A stretch of DNA of 64,000 nt from positions 1 through 64,000 of the forward strand of contig JAEDIG010000001.1 of the NCBI GenBank assembly GCA_016292545.1, given 5' to 3'. The position numbers were made by a program, and so were the translations under genes. Positions 38,283 to 47,349 of the stretch are shown piece after piece; the first letter of the stretch is position 1, and the number at the start of each line of letters is the position of its first letter. The notes below the pieces were generated by a model that saw only the letters and a list, made by a program, of their open reading frames with translations, was not told the DNA's origin and did not search any database. The DNA is from Bacteroidaceae bacterium. GTDB taxonomy: Bacteria; Bacteroidota; Bacteroidia; Bacteroidales; Bacteroidaceae.

Positions 38283-39519
38283 CATTTTCATGGGGCTGCT
38301 CCTTGTGCCGCTCTCGCTCATGGGACAGACGTTCTGGCGCGGGGCAGACATCTCGTGGTACACGGAGATGGAGGCCGACGGCAGGCGCTTCTGTAACCAG
38401 CAGGGCGAGGAGCGCAGCTGCCCTGCGTTGATGAAGGAACTGGGAATGAATGCAGTCCGCCTGCGTGTGTGGGTGAATCCGTCGCTCCGCTTGTGCGACT
38501 ATTGCCACACGGCCGATGTGGTGGCCAAGGCCAAGGCGGCCAGTGCTTTGGGAATGGAAGTGCTCATTGATTTCCATTACAGCGACTGGTGGGCCGACCC
38601 CGGCCGCCAGGACATTCCTGCCGAATGGACCGACAAGTCGGTTGCAGCCCTGCAGAAAGCTGTGGACGGCCACACCAAGGCTGTGCTCACAGCCCTCAAG
38701 GATGCTGGCGTGCAGCCGCGCTGGGTGCAGGTGGGCAACGAAACCAACAGCGGCATGCTGTTGGAAACGGGCCGTGCCAGTGATGCCAGCACAGCCTATG
38801 CCCAGCTGTTCCAGTCGGGTGCCGAGGCCGCACGCGAGGTTTTTCCCAATATACAGGTGATTGCACATCTGGCCAATGGCTATGACCAGGGCTCGCTGCT
38901 CTGGAACCTGAATCTTTTGAAGAAGGGTGGAGCCCGGTTTGATATGATAGGCCTTTCCTGCTATCCCTCGCTCTATCGCTATTGGTCGGATGGCAAGTAT
39001 GTCAATGTCAGGTTCTGGTCTGAAACGGACCGTAGGGAGGTTACGTTGACCTCTGCCGCTGACTATATCCGTGCCACCTTCGAGAGCATCGATTTCCTGG
39101 CCTCCCGCTTTGGTGTGCCCGTGATGATATGCGAGACGGGGGTGCCGGTGGCAGATGTAGCTGCTGGTGCCCAGCTTGTCGCGGATCTCATGACGCGTGC
39201 CCGCAGCAATCCTCACTGCCAGGGTGTCTTCTACTGGGAACCGGAGTGCGAGCCTTCCTGGCGTCCGTCGAGCTATGAGGCCTGGGGATGGAATGCCTAC
39301 GACATGGGTGCCTTCCAGAACGGCAGGCCCACAGCCATCCTCGATGCCTTCTCCCCCACCGACGACGAGCGGCTCACCGAGCCTGTCCCTGTAGTCCGGG
39401 CTTCTGCTGGCAGGGTTCCTACGTACGACCTCTGTGGCCGTCCTGTCACATCCCCCTGCGGCATCTATATCCGCGATGGCCGGATTGTTGCCCATTCCCA
39501 TAAGTTCAGTAAACAATAA
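38266..39519 (+). CDS. GH53 endo-beta-1,4-galactanase (arabinogalactanase)
   Basis: A 417-residue secreted enzyme of GH53, which cuts beta-1,4-galactan side chains of pectin. A signal peptide covers about 1-21. The barrel begins RGADISWYTEMEADG and contains FHYSDWWADPG, acid/base Glu159 in VGNETNSGM, SCYPSLYRYW and nucleophile Glu290 in ICETGVP. The C-terminus (TYDLCGRPVTSPCGIYIRDG) resembles the sorting-like tail of the neighbouring amylase. Its place inside an alpha-glucan operon, translationally overlapping malQ, is unexpected. An alternative start at 38290 would leave a 7-base gap. Confidence 0.9.
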   Translation: MDSVRSIFMGLLLVPLSLMGQTFWRGADISWYTEMEADGRRFCNQQGEERSCPALMKELGMNAVRLRVWVNPSLRLCDYCHTADVVAKAKAASALGMEVLIDFHYSDWWADPGRQDIPAEWTDKSVAALQKAVDGHTKAVLTALKDAGVQPRWVQVGNETNSGMLLETGRASDASTAYAQLFQSGAEAAREVFPNIQVIAHLANGYDQGSLLWNLNLLKKGGARFDMIGLSCYPSLYRYWSDGKYVNVRFWSETDRREVTLTSAADYIRATFESIDFLASRFGVPVMICETGVPVADVAAGAQLVADLMTRARSNPHCQGVFYWEPECEPSWRPSSYEAWGWNAYDMGAFQNGRPTAILDAFSPTDDERLTEPVPVVRASAGRVPTYDLCGRPVTSPCGIYIRDGRIVAHSHKFSKQ

Positions 39520-39545
39520 AAACAAACGAAATCCTATATTAATAT

Positions 39546-41474
39546 ATGTATATCCCAAGATTCATTCCGCTCACAGCGTTTCTTCTGCTTATGATTACAT
39601 CTTGTTCGCAACCGACCGATGACCCACGTGTTTTCAATGAGATGGAGTATACTCCACAGCAAACCACCTTCTGCCTCAATGCTCCCTCCGATGCACAGGA
39701 AGTGAAGCTGCGCCTCTATGAGTCGGCCGTGGCCGGGCAGCCCGTGCGCACCGTTTCCCTCAAGCGTGTGGCCGACGACCGCTGGACGGCTGTTGTGCCG
39801 GGCGACCTGATGGGCATGTTCTACACCTTCGATATGGGGCGTGGCGAATGTCCCGGCACCTTTGCCAAGGCCGTGGGTGTCAATGGCAAGCGTGCCGCCA
39901 TCATCGACCTTTCTGCCACCGACCCCGAGGGCTGGGCCGAAGATGTGCGTCCTGCCCTGGAAACGCCTGCCGACATGGTGGTGTATGAGATGCACCATCG
40001 CGACTTCTCCATCCATCCCAGCCGTGGCAGCCGTTATCCGGGCAAGTTTCTGGCCCTCACGGAACCCGATAACATCCGGTATCTCCAGGACCTGGGCATC
40101 AATGCCGTGCAGATTCTCCCATCCTATGATTATGCCACGGTCGATGAGAGCCGCCCCGATGTACCCCAATACAACTGGGGCTACGACCCGCTCAACTACA
40201 ATGTGCCCGAGGGCTCCTATTCCACCGATGCCACGCGTCCCGAAGTGCGCATCCGCGAATTCAAGCAGATGGTGCAGGCACTCCACCGGGCGGGCATACG
40301 TGTGATTCTGGATGTGGTGTACAATCATTGCATGAGCATTGACGGCAGCAATTTCCAGCTCACCTATCCCGACTATTACTTCCGCAAACTGGCCGACGGG
40401 AAATATTCCGACGGATCTGGATGCGGCAACGAAACGGCTTCAGAACGTCCGCTCATGCGACAGTTCATGCTGGAGAGCGTGCGCTATTGGATTGAGGAAT
40501 ACCACATCGATGGCTTCCGTTTCGACCTCATGGGCATCCACGACATTGAGACGATGAACCTCATCCGTCAGGAGGTGGACAAGATAGACCCTTCCATCAC
40601 CATCTATGGCGAGGGATGGAGTGCCGGCCAGTGTGCCATCGAACAGGAGCGGCTGGCCATGAAGGCCGTCACCTACAAGATGCCGGGCATCGGTGCGTTT
40701 GCCGATGACATGCGCGATGCCATCCGTGGCCCCTTTAGCGACGACACCAAGCCTGCTTTCCTGGCTGCCTTGCCCGGCCATGAGGAGAGCATCAAGTTCG
40801 GACTGGTGGGAGGCATCCGGCATCCGCAGGTCGACATGGAGCGCGTGAACTACAGCAAGGAACCCTGGACTGCCCAGCCCACCCAGCATGTCAGCTATGT
40901 GTCTTGCCACGACGACATGAGCCTTGTGGACCGTCTGCGTGCGTCCTTCCCTGGCATCCAGACGGAGGAGCTCATCCGCCTGGATAAACTGGCACAGACC
41001 TTCGTCCTCACCTCGCAGGGCATTCCATTCCTTTGGGCCGGCGAGGAAGTGCTGCGCGACAAGAAGGGTGTCCACAACTCCTATAACCAGCCGGACTCCA
41101 TCAATCAGATCGACTGGACCCATCTGGAGAAGTATCAGGATGTGTTCCGTTATTACCGTGGTCTCATCCAGATGCGCCGTGCCCACAAGGCATTCCGCAT
41201 GGCCGATGCCGAGCTGGTGCGCAGCCACATGCTTTTCCTCGATGCCCCCTCTTGTGTGGTGGCTTTCATGCTCGACGGGCAGGCTGTAGGTGACAGCTGG
41301 AACCACATTGTCTGCATCATGAACTCCAACCGCACGCCCCAGAGTGTCACCATTCCCCAGGGAACCTATACGGTGGTTTGCCGCGACGGTCTTGTATGCT
41401 CCGATGGCCTCGACAGCGTGCAGGGCGGCACAGTGACAGTGGGTGCCCAGCAGGCCCTCATTCTTCACGACTAG
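39546..41474 (+). CDS. Type I pullulanase lipoprotein (GH13_14)
   Basis: This 642-residue enzyme debranches alpha-1,6 linkages in starch and glycogen. A lipoprotein signal ends at MITSC (Cys20). An N-terminal immunoglobulin-like domain (about 35-125) precedes the GH13 barrel. The type I pullulanase signature YNWGYDP is at residues 209-215, nucleophile Asp327 in GFRFD, acid Glu356 in YGEGWSAG and Asp456 in SCHDDMSL. It is the last gene of the operon and is followed by a strong hairpin. It is presumably surface-exposed and frees linear chains for the amylase. Confidence 0.92.
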   Translation: MYIPRFIPLTAFLLLMITSCSQPTDDPRVFNEMEYTPQQTTFCLNAPSDAQEVKLRLYESAVAGQPVRTVSLKRVADDRWTAVVPGDLMGMFYTFDMGRGECPGTFAKAVGVNGKRAAIIDLSATDPEGWAEDVRPALETPADMVVYEMHHRDFSIHPSRGSRYPGKFLALTEPDNIRYLQDLGINAVQILPSYDYATVDESRPDVPQYNWGYDPLNYNVPEGSYSTDATRPEVRIREFKQMVQALHRAGIRVILDVVYNHCMSIDGSNFQLTYPDYYFRKLADGKYSDGSGCGNETASERPLMRQFMLESVRYWIEEYHIDGFRFDLMGIHDIETMNLIRQEVDKIDPSITIYGEGWSAGQCAIEQERLAMKAVTYKMPGIGAFADDMRDAIRGPFSDDTKPAFLAALPGHEESIKFGLVGGIRHPQVDMERVNYSKEPWTAQPTQHVSYVSCHDDMSLVDRLRASFPGIQTEELIRLDKLAQTFVLTSQGIPFLWAGEEVLRDKKGVHNSYNQPDSINQIDWTHLEKYQDVFRYYRGLIQMRRAHKAFRMADAELVRSHMLFLDAPSCVVAFMLDGQAVGDSWNHIVCIMNSNRTPQSVTIPQGTYTVVCRDGLVCSDGLDSVQGGTVTVGAQQALILHD

Positions 41475-41497
41475 TTCAGTCCTGTGCTGTTCTGATT

Positions 41498-41538
41498 GCC
41501 CCCCCCTCAGCTCCCCTAAACGGGGGAACGAGGGGGGC
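41498..41538. terminator. Strong GC hairpin after the pullulanase gene
   Basis: A run of C with CTCCCC pairs with GGGGGA and a run of G around a TAAAC loop, a stem of roughly 16 bp with a small bulge. It begins 24 bases past the pullulanase stop and probably ends the long sus operon, though no T tract follows. Confidence 0.6.
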
Positions 41539-41564
41539 TGCTTGAACAAGCCGAGCGGATGCCA

Positions 41565-42060
41565 ACCTTTACGACGGGAAGGCCTGTGGGCGAAAACATT
41601 GGCCATACAGTGCTCCACAAGGTCATTGTGGTGTATCGCGGTGTGGAAACGGTGATGTGCAAGGAGGTTCATGGGTGAAACGTTTTTTAGTGACGGCATT
41701 TATCTGTTTATGTGTCTTCTGCAGGTGGTGCCATGCACCCTTACCGGCATTCCGACGGTGCAAAGTTACGACAAGGTTTCCGTTCCTGCAAGAGGTTTCC
41801 GACCTGGCGCCGCCTCGTTTCCGACCTGCCGTGCCGCCGGGCTGCTTCCTCGTGTGTATGCGCGCTCACATGCGTATCGCAGTGGACGCGGGACACCCGC
41901 TTCTCAAGGGCCTCTGGAGGGAGAAAATGGGGTCTCTTTTTTCCCTAACTGGAGAAATTTTGTTACCCAGTTGGGCAGCAAATTTTTTCCAGTTAGGCAG
42001 CAATGCGGCACTGCCCGATGCCCTGAGCGTCCACAGTGTCCCGCGTCCACAGGAAGCGAA
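41565..42060. repeat. Long dispersed repeat, right copy (inverted relative to 1-500)
   Basis: Reads as the reverse complement of the first 500 bases of the window with roughly 85-90% identity by eye. It includes 14-bp terminal inverted repeats GTGGACGCGGGACA at 41882-41895 and its complement at 42037-42050. These enclose a 155-169 bp core with the palindrome at about 41943-41994. Open frames through it are not convincingly coding. Confidence 0.85.
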
Positions 42061-42250
42061 TTGGGAGATGAAACCTGTATTCTATCTATTAATCAACCGT
42101 TCATTTATATAAACTTCAAGTCTCCATCGCGCGCGCGATATATATTAGTATTTATTAACTTGAAAAATCATTATTTTTCCCTCATAATATCCCTTCCTGG
42201 CCTCAGAACAGGGCAGCGGTGTGGGGGGGTGCAGGTGCAAATCGGTTCCA

Positions 42251-42276
42251 GTGGACGCGAGACACTGTGGACGCTC
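42251..42276. repeat. 26-bp fragment of the dispersed repeat
   Basis: GTGGACGCGAGACACTGTGG and the following ACGCTC differ by one base from positions 11-36 of the window. They are inverted relative to 42025-42050. This may be the remnant of another copy. Confidence 0.75.
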
Positions 42277-42314
42277 CGGCCAGTGCATCACGATGCCGCA
42301 GGAATGCATACATC

Positions 42315-42362
42315 ATCACCGCCACGCCTTTGCCGGAATTCCAGCAGAAGCGTGGCGGTGAT
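42315..42362. terminator. Hairpin downstream of yfhO
   Basis: ATCACCGCCACGC (42315-42327) and GCGTGGCGGTGAT (42350-42362) are perfect 13-bp arms with a 22-base loop, lying just beyond the stop of the minus-strand yfhO gene. It probably acts as a terminator, possibly for both strands. Confidence 0.7.
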
Positions 42363-42382
42363 ATTTTATGCGAAAAGGGGAG

Positions 42383-44923
42383 TTACTTGTCGCACTTTCT
42401 TCTGGCCTTGATGACCGGATAGGAAAGACTGAACAGGACAAGGACAAACAGAATGCCGAAAGAGAGGTAGGCGATGCGCTCGGTGACATGGATGCTCTGG
42501 GGGTCGAAACGGAAAACAACGGTGTGCTTTCCCGGTTCCAGACGAATGGCACGCAGCACATAGTCCACACGGCCGATTTCCACTTCCTGCCCGTCAACCG
42601 TGCAGGTCCATTCGGGATAGTAGATGTCGCTGAACACGGCAATGCCGCCCTTTTGGCTGCTGGCCTCATAGGTGAGCTCGTTGGGCTGATAGCCGGTGAG
42701 ACGGACGGTTGCCGTAGAGTCGGCAACAGCCTCTCCAAGTATGTCCTTGAAGCGCATGTCGGCTATGGCCGAATGGCGTGTGTCCAGCCCGTGGAGCCCC
42801 ATGATTTCGGCATCTGCATCTGCCACATAATCCACACGGTCCACCATCCAGGCATTGCCCAATGCCCAAGGATTGGGAAGGGCCACCTTCTGCTTTCCGT
42901 CCTGACTGCCCATGATGGCATACTTCATGTTGAGCATGCAAAGCACGGGGCAAAGGCTGTCCACCCGCACGCTGTCGAGCCTGCCGCCATAAGTGACAGC
43001 CTCTCTCCGCAGCACCTGCATCTCGTTCTGGATGTGCTCCTCGATGAGTTCCTGATAGCGGCGGAGCTTGGCTGCATGATAGCCGCCGATGCTCTTGTGG
43101 AAATAGGATGTGGTGTTGTCGTTGAAGGTGCTGACCGTGAGGTTGAGCACACGGTAATAGGGGTCGGTGTCCTGAAGGATGGACGTGTCGGCCTGGGAAG
43201 GCTGGAAGCTCTGCGATTCTGTGCGTGGTGCCACGAACATGCCATCGTTCAGGTAGCGTTTGTTGATGCCCCACATGTCGCACAGGCAAAGCACTATCAG
43301 ACAGCCCACCATCGGAACAGCCTTGATTTTGCCATAGCGCCATGCCAGCACCACGAGTGTGCCCACAGCCACAACAATGAAACTGCGCATGGCATCGGCG
43401 GTGAACATGGCCTTGCGCATTTCGCTCATGTTGGACAGGATCTGTCCCATCATCTCCTGAGGGATATAGCCGGCCTGCACATACTGGCTCATGTAATGAA
43501 GGTCGGCCTGCGACATGTACTCTCCGAAGAACACGTCCGGCATGAGCCAGAACAGCAACGACATGCCACCCGTGAGACAGAAACTGATGGTGAAATAGTG
43601 GATGCGGGGGATATAGCGTCCCCTGCCCTGGAGGCAGTCAGGATGCTCCACCATCTGCCTGAGGCCGAGCATGGCCAGCAAGGGGATGGTGAACTCCGCA
43701 ATGACCAGAATGGAGGCCACGGTGCGGAACTTGTCATACATGGGCACATAGTCGAGGAAGAAATCGGTCATGCCCATGAAATTCTTTCCCCACGAAAGGA
43801 GGATGCTGAGGACAGTGGCCACGAGGAGCGCCCACTTGAGGGGACCCTTGACAATGAACAGGCTGAGGAAGAAAAGCGTGAGCACAAAGGCCCCCACATA
43901 CACCGGCCCGCTGGTGCCCGGCTGCTCGCCCCAATACTGGGTGAAGGCACCATAGATGGGCGCAAACATGCTGTTGGCCTTCTCCATGGCCTTAGGGCTG
44001 GCCGAAAGGGGCATGCTGGCACCGCCCTTTGTGTTGGGCACAAGCAGCGTCCATGTCTCGCCTATGCCATAGCTCCAGGCGGTGATGTAGCTGCGTTCCA
44101 GGCCGCTACTGGTCTGGTCGGCCGCATCCGTGGTCTTCTGGGTGAGCTCGCTCTTTCCGCGCATGCTTTCCTTGCTGTACTGCCATGTGTGGTAGAGATT
44201 GCTCAGGTTGATGCACACGCCCAGCAGGCCGCCCAGGGCAAAGCACAGGCTTCCGCGCCACCATGCCTTGACGGAGCGGCTGCGAACGGCATCCGCCAGA
44301 AAGGCCACCACCATGAGCCCCATCACAAAAAGGAAATAGTAGCTCATCTGCACATGGTTGCTCAGAATCTGCAATGCGGTGAAAAGCCCCGTGAGCACGA
44401 TGCCCCACAGATAGCGTCCGCGATAGCAGAGGGCCATGCCGGCAATAGTGGGAGGGATGAAGCTGAGGGTGAGCAGCTTCCAGATGTGTCCGGCTGCAAT
44501 GATGATGAAATAGTAGCTGCTGAAGGCCCACAGGATGGCCCCCAGGGCCGACATCCACACCCGGAAGTCGAAAGCACGCAGCATGATATAGAAGCCCAGG
44601 AGCATCATGAACACATAGGCAGCCACAGCGGGAAGTCCCAACTGATAGACCGTCTCAATCAGGCTGAGGGTGCCCGTGCTGGGATAGGAAGGGCTCATCT
44701 GGTAGGTGGGCATTCCGCAAAAGAGCGTGTTGGTCCAACGGGTGCGCTCCCCGTCGTGTGTCTGGCGGTACTGCTCCATCTCCTGACTGGAACCGATGGC
44801 GGCACTGTGGTCGAGCCCGGTGAGCACCAGACCATCGCGGATGGGGTTGATGAAATACAGTAGGCTGATGGCCACAAAGAACACCACAGCCAAAAGGTCG
44901 GGAATGATTTTCTTGTAATTCAT
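42383..44923 (-). CDS. YfhO family membrane protein
   Basis: An 846-residue polytopic membrane protein of the YfhO family. It has about a dozen helices between residues 10 and 620, starting with DLLAVVFFVAISLLYFINP. A large extracytoplasmic loop near the N-terminus contains GLDHSAAIGSSQEMEQYRQ. A soluble domain of about 200 residues follows, and a final helix and a basic tail (KARRKCDK) end the protein. Relatives are linked to glycosylation of lipids or teichoic acids in Firmicutes and resemble GT-C glycosyltransferases, but the function in Bacteroidota is not established. It lies 36 bases beyond the rpsO terminator. Confidence 0.85.
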   Translation of the reverse strand: MNYKKIIPDLLAVVFFVAISLLYFINPIRDGLVLTGLDHSAAIGSSQEMEQYRQTHDGERTRWTNTLFCGMPTYQMSPSYPSTGTLSLIETVYQLGLPAVAAYVFMMLLGFYIMLRAFDFRVWMSALGAILWAFSSYYFIIIAAGHIWKLLTLSFIPPTIAGMALCYRGRYLWGIVLTGLFTALQILSNHVQMSYYFLFVMGLMVVAFLADAVRSRSVKAWWRGSLCFALGGLLGVCINLSNLYHTWQYSKESMRGKSELTQKTTDAADQTSSGLERSYITAWSYGIGETWTLLVPNTKGGASMPLSASPKAMEKANSMFAPIYGAFTQYWGEQPGTSGPVYVGAFVLTLFFLSLFIVKGPLKWALLVATVLSILLSWGKNFMGMTDFFLDYVPMYDKFRTVASILVIAEFTIPLLAMLGLRQMVEHPDCLQGRGRYIPRIHYFTISFCLTGGMSLLFWLMPDVFFGEYMSQADLHYMSQYVQAGYIPQEMMGQILSNMSEMRKAMFTADAMRSFIVVAVGTLVVLAWRYGKIKAVPMVGCLIVLCLCDMWGINKRYLNDGMFVAPRTESQSFQPSQADTSILQDTDPYYRVLNLTVSTFNDNTTSYFHKSIGGYHAAKLRRYQELIEEHIQNEMQVLRREAVTYGGRLDSVRVDSLCPVLCMLNMKYAIMGSQDGKQKVALPNPWALGNAWMVDRVDYVADADAEIMGLHGLDTRHSAIADMRFKDILGEAVADSTATVRLTGYQPNELTYEASSQKGGIAVFSDIYYPEWTCTVDGQEVEIGRVDYVLRAIRLEPGKHTVVFRFDPQSIHVTERIAYLSFGILFVLVLFSLSYPVIKARRKCDK

Positions 44924-44958
44924 TTATAATATCTATAAGGAAGGTTTGCATAAAACGG

Positions 44959-44992
44959 AAAAAAGCCGCAACCCCCTGATGGGAATGCAGCT
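44959..44992 (-). terminator. Rho-independent terminator of rpsO
   Basis: On the minus strand AGCTGCA (44992 to 44986) pairs with TGCGGCT (44970 to 44964), with one G-T pair and a CCC/GGG extension. Six T residues follow. It lies 30 bases past the rpsO stop codon. Confidence 0.8.
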
Positions 44993-45022
44993 TTGTCCTT
45001 CTCAGTGGGTGGGCGTAAGAGA

Positions 45023-45292
45023 TTACTTGCGCAAGCCCAAAGCCTTGACGATGGCGCGATAGCGCTCGATGTCGCGGGACTTCAGATAGTTGAGCAGGCT
45101 ACGACGCTTGCCGACGAGGCCTGTGAGCGCACGCTCGGTGCTGTGGTCCTTGCGGTTCTGCTTCATGTGCTCGGTGAGGTGAGCGATGCGGCAGGTGAAC
45201 AAGGCAATCTGGCTTTCTGCGCTTCCCGTGTCGGTAGCACCCTGGCCATACTTCTCAAAAATCTCAACTTTCTTTGCTGAATCCAAATACAT
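45023..45292 (-). CDS. rpsO: 30S ribosomal protein S15
   Basis: An 89-residue protein with the S15 pattern, including GSAESQIALFTCRIAHLTEH, DHSTERALTGLVGKRRSLLNYL and the end YRAIVKALGLRK. It binds 16S rRNA helices early in small-subunit assembly. The start at 45292 gives the standard family length and the usual N-terminus MYLDSAKKVEIFEKYG; the open frame upstream is spurious. It is transcribed on its own from the promoter near 45380 and ends at the terminator at 44959-44992. Confidence 0.97.
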   Translation of the reverse strand: MYLDSAKKVEIFEKYGQGATDTGSAESQIALFTCRIAHLTEHMKQNRKDHSTERALTGLVGKRRSLLNYLKSRDIERYRAIVKALGLRK

Positions 45293-45379
45293 AAATTTAA
45301 ATAATTTTGGGGTTAAACTTGTTAGTCCGCGCAGCCTGCTTCCATGCGCTGGTAGCCACTGCTCTCGGAAATGCGGGTG

Positions 45380-45387
45380 CAAAGTTA
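45380..45387 (-). promoter_or_regulatory. -7 box of the rpsO promoter
   Basis: TAACTTTG on the minus strand is a consensus -7 box, followed by GCACCC. It leaves an rpsO leader of about 80 bases, long enough for the feedback regulation by S15 known in other bacteria. Confidence 0.65.
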
Positions 45388-45427
45388 TAAATTTTTTGTG
45401 AGCTGGTGTTGCTTTATGCCTCTTTTT

Positions 45428-45458
45428 TTTGATGTTCGGGCATTTTTTTGTAATTTTG
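45428..45458 (+). promoter_or_regulatory. Promoter of typA
   Basis: TTTG (45428-45431) and TAATTTTG (45451-45458) are 19 bases apart, a full -33/-7 match. Transcription should start near 45465, about 17 bases before the ATG at 45482. Confidence 0.75.
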
Positions 45459-45481
45459 CACCCGACTTTTAAGGTTAATTT

Positions 45482-47290
45482 ATGCAGAATATAAGAAATA
45501 TTGCCATTATCGCCCATGTTGACCATGGCAAAACCACACTCGTGGACAAGATGTTGCTGGCGGGCAACCTGTTTCGCAGCAATCAGCAGACAGGGGAGCT
45601 GATGCTCGACAACAATGAACTGGAAAGGGAACGCGGAATCACCATCCTCTCCAAAAACGTATCCATCAACTACAAGGACACCAAGATTAACATCATCGAT
45701 ACTCCGGGCCACAGCGATTTCGGCGGCGAAGTGGAGCGTGTGCTCAACATGGCCGACGGATGCCTGCTGCTGGTGGATGCCTTTGAGGGTCCCATGCCCC
45801 AGACACGTTTCGTGCTGCAAAAGGCATTGCAGATAGGTCTGAAGCCCATTGTGGTAATCAACAAGGTGGACAAGCCCAACTGCAGGCCCGAAGAGGTGTA
45901 TGAGATGGTGTTCGACCTCATGTGCGACCTCGACGCCACCGAGGACCAGCTCGATTTTCCCGTCATCTATGGTTCGGCCAAGAACAACTGGATGGGTGAA
46001 GACTGGAACACCCCCACAGCAGACATTACCTATCTGCTCGATGCCATCCTCGCCCACATCCCGGCACCCCGGCAGCTGGAGGGAACACCCCAGATGCTCA
46101 TCACATCGCTCGACTACAGCAACTACACAGGGCGCATTGCCGTGGGACGTGTGCACAGAGGCACCCTGCGCGAAGGCATGAACGTGACCATCGTCCACCG
46201 CAACGGCGACAAGGAAAAGACCAAGATAAAGGAACTGCACACCTTCACCGGCATGGGCAGGCAGAAAATCCAGGAAGTGTCGAGCGGCGACATCTGTGCC
46301 ATCATCGGGCTGGAACGCTTTGAGATTGGCGACACCATCTGCGACTTCGAGAATCCCGAAGCCCTTCCGCCCATCAGCATCGACGAGCCCACCATGAGCA
46401 TGCTCTTCACCATCAACGACTCGCCCTTCTTCGGAAAGGAAGGCAAATTCTGCACCAGCCGCCACATCAACGACCGCCTGCAGAAGGAACTGGAGAAGAA
46501 TCTGGCTCTGCGCGTGGAACTGGCCGAAGGCTACACCGACCGCTGGATTGTGAGCGGACGTGGTGTGCTCCATCTGAGCGTGCTCATCGAGACCATGCGG
46601 CGCGAAGGCTATGAACTGCAGGTGGGCCAGCCGCAGGTCATCTACAAGGAAATCGACGGGGTGAAGTGCGAGCCCATAGAGGAACTCACCATCAATGTGC
46701 CCGAGGAATTCTCGAGCAAGATGATTGACATGGTCACCCGCCGGAAAGGCGAGATGGTGAGCATGGAAAACCAGGGAGAGCGCGTGAACATAGAATTCAA
46801 CATTCCCAGCCGCGGCATCATCGGCCTGCGCACCAACATGCTTACCGCATCCCAGGGAGAGGCCATCATCGCCCACCGGTTCAAGGAATACCAGCCCTTC
46901 AAGGGCGAAATCAGCCGTCGCACCAACGGCTCCATGATTAGCATGGAAACGGGAACGGCCTTTGCCTACAGCATCAACAACCTGCAGGACCGCGGAAAGT
47001 TCTTCATCGACCCCCAGGAGCAGGTGTATGCCGGAGAAGTGGTGGGAGAGCATGTCCACGACAACGACCTGGTGGTGAACGTCACCAAGGCCAAGCAGCT
47101 CACCAACATGCGTGCCAGCGGCTCCGATGAAAAGGCACGCATCATCCCCGCCACTGTGTTCAGCCTGGAAGAGGCACTCGAATACATCAAGGAGGATGAA
47201 TACGTAGAAGTGACGCCCAAGAGCATGCGCATGCGCAAGATTATCCTCGACCATCTGGAGCGCAAGCGTGCCAACCGCGCCGAGGCATAA
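45482..47290 (+). CDS. typA: Ribosome-associated translational GTPase TypA/BipA
   Basis: A 602-residue GTPase that binds the ribosome and supports growth under stress and low temperature. The GTP-binding motifs are [10 protein letters not shown] (G1, near residue 11), RGITI (G2), DTPGHSDF (G3), NKVDKP (G4) and GSAKN (G5). Domain II and elongation-factor-G-like domains III and V follow. The BipA-specific C-terminal domain includes [13 protein letters not shown] and the conserved [15 protein letters not shown], ending [14 protein letters not shown]. The length fits the family. It is transcribed from a strong promoter divergent from rpsO. Confidence 0.97.
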   Translation: MQNIRNIAIIAHVDHGKTTLVDKMLLAGNLFRSNQQTGELMLDNNELERERGITILSKNVSINYKDTKINIIDTPGHSDFGGEVERVLNMADGCLLLVDAFEGPMPQTRFVLQKALQIGLKPIVVINKVDKPNCRPEEVYEMVFDLMCDLDATEDQLDFPVIYGSAKNNWMGEDWNTPTADITYLLDAILAHIPAPRQLEGTPQMLITSLDYSNYTGRIAVGRVHRGTLREGMNVTIVHRNGDKEKTKIKELHTFTGMGRQKIQEVSSGDICAIIGLERFEIGDTICDFENPEALPPISIDEPTMSMLFTINDSPFFGKEGKFCTSRHINDRLQKELEKNLALRVELAEGYTDRWIVSGRGVLHLSVLIETMRREGYELQVGQPQVIYKEIDGVKCEPIEELTINVPEEFSSKMIDMVTRRKGEMVSMENQGERVNIEFNIPSRGIIGLRTNMLTASQGEAIIAHRFKEYQPFKGEISRRTNGSMISMETGTAFAYSINNLQDRGKFFIDPQEQVYAGEVVGEHVHDNDLVVNVTKAKQLTNMRASGSDEKARIIPATVFSLEEALEYIKEDEYVEVTPKSMRMRKIILDHLERKRANRAEA

Positions 47291-47349
47291 ACACCCGGCG
47301 CATTCATATCCTCAAGAAGAACAAAGAACCATACATTAAATACATAATA

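Larger units (their letters stand above)
42061..42382. other. Intergenic region with no gene
   Basis: AT-rich to about 42190, including a short CG-alternating CGCGCGCGCG run near 42129-42138 followed by an alternating AT tract. A 26-bp fragment of the dispersed repeat (42251-42276) and a convergent hairpin (42315-42362) are listed separately. No coding region is seen. Confidence 0.5.

Noticed and set aside
36396..38363. 655-codon minus-strand open frame opposite malQ
   Set aside because: The plus strand carries all GH77 catalytic motifs; the opposite frame has no family features.
42129..42150. Alternating CG then AT tract as a possible origin or Z-DNA element
   Set aside because: It is only about 20 bases of simple sequence, with no DnaA-box cluster or replication gene nearby.
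42368..44863. 831-codon plus-strand open frame opposite yfhO
   Set aside because: The minus strand encodes a YfhO protein with clear membrane helices. The plus frame is histidine-rich and shadow-like.
45293..47254. N-terminal extension of the minus-strand frame that contains rpsO
   Set aside because: S15 is 89 residues and begins at 45292. The rest of the frame runs opposite typA and across its promoter.
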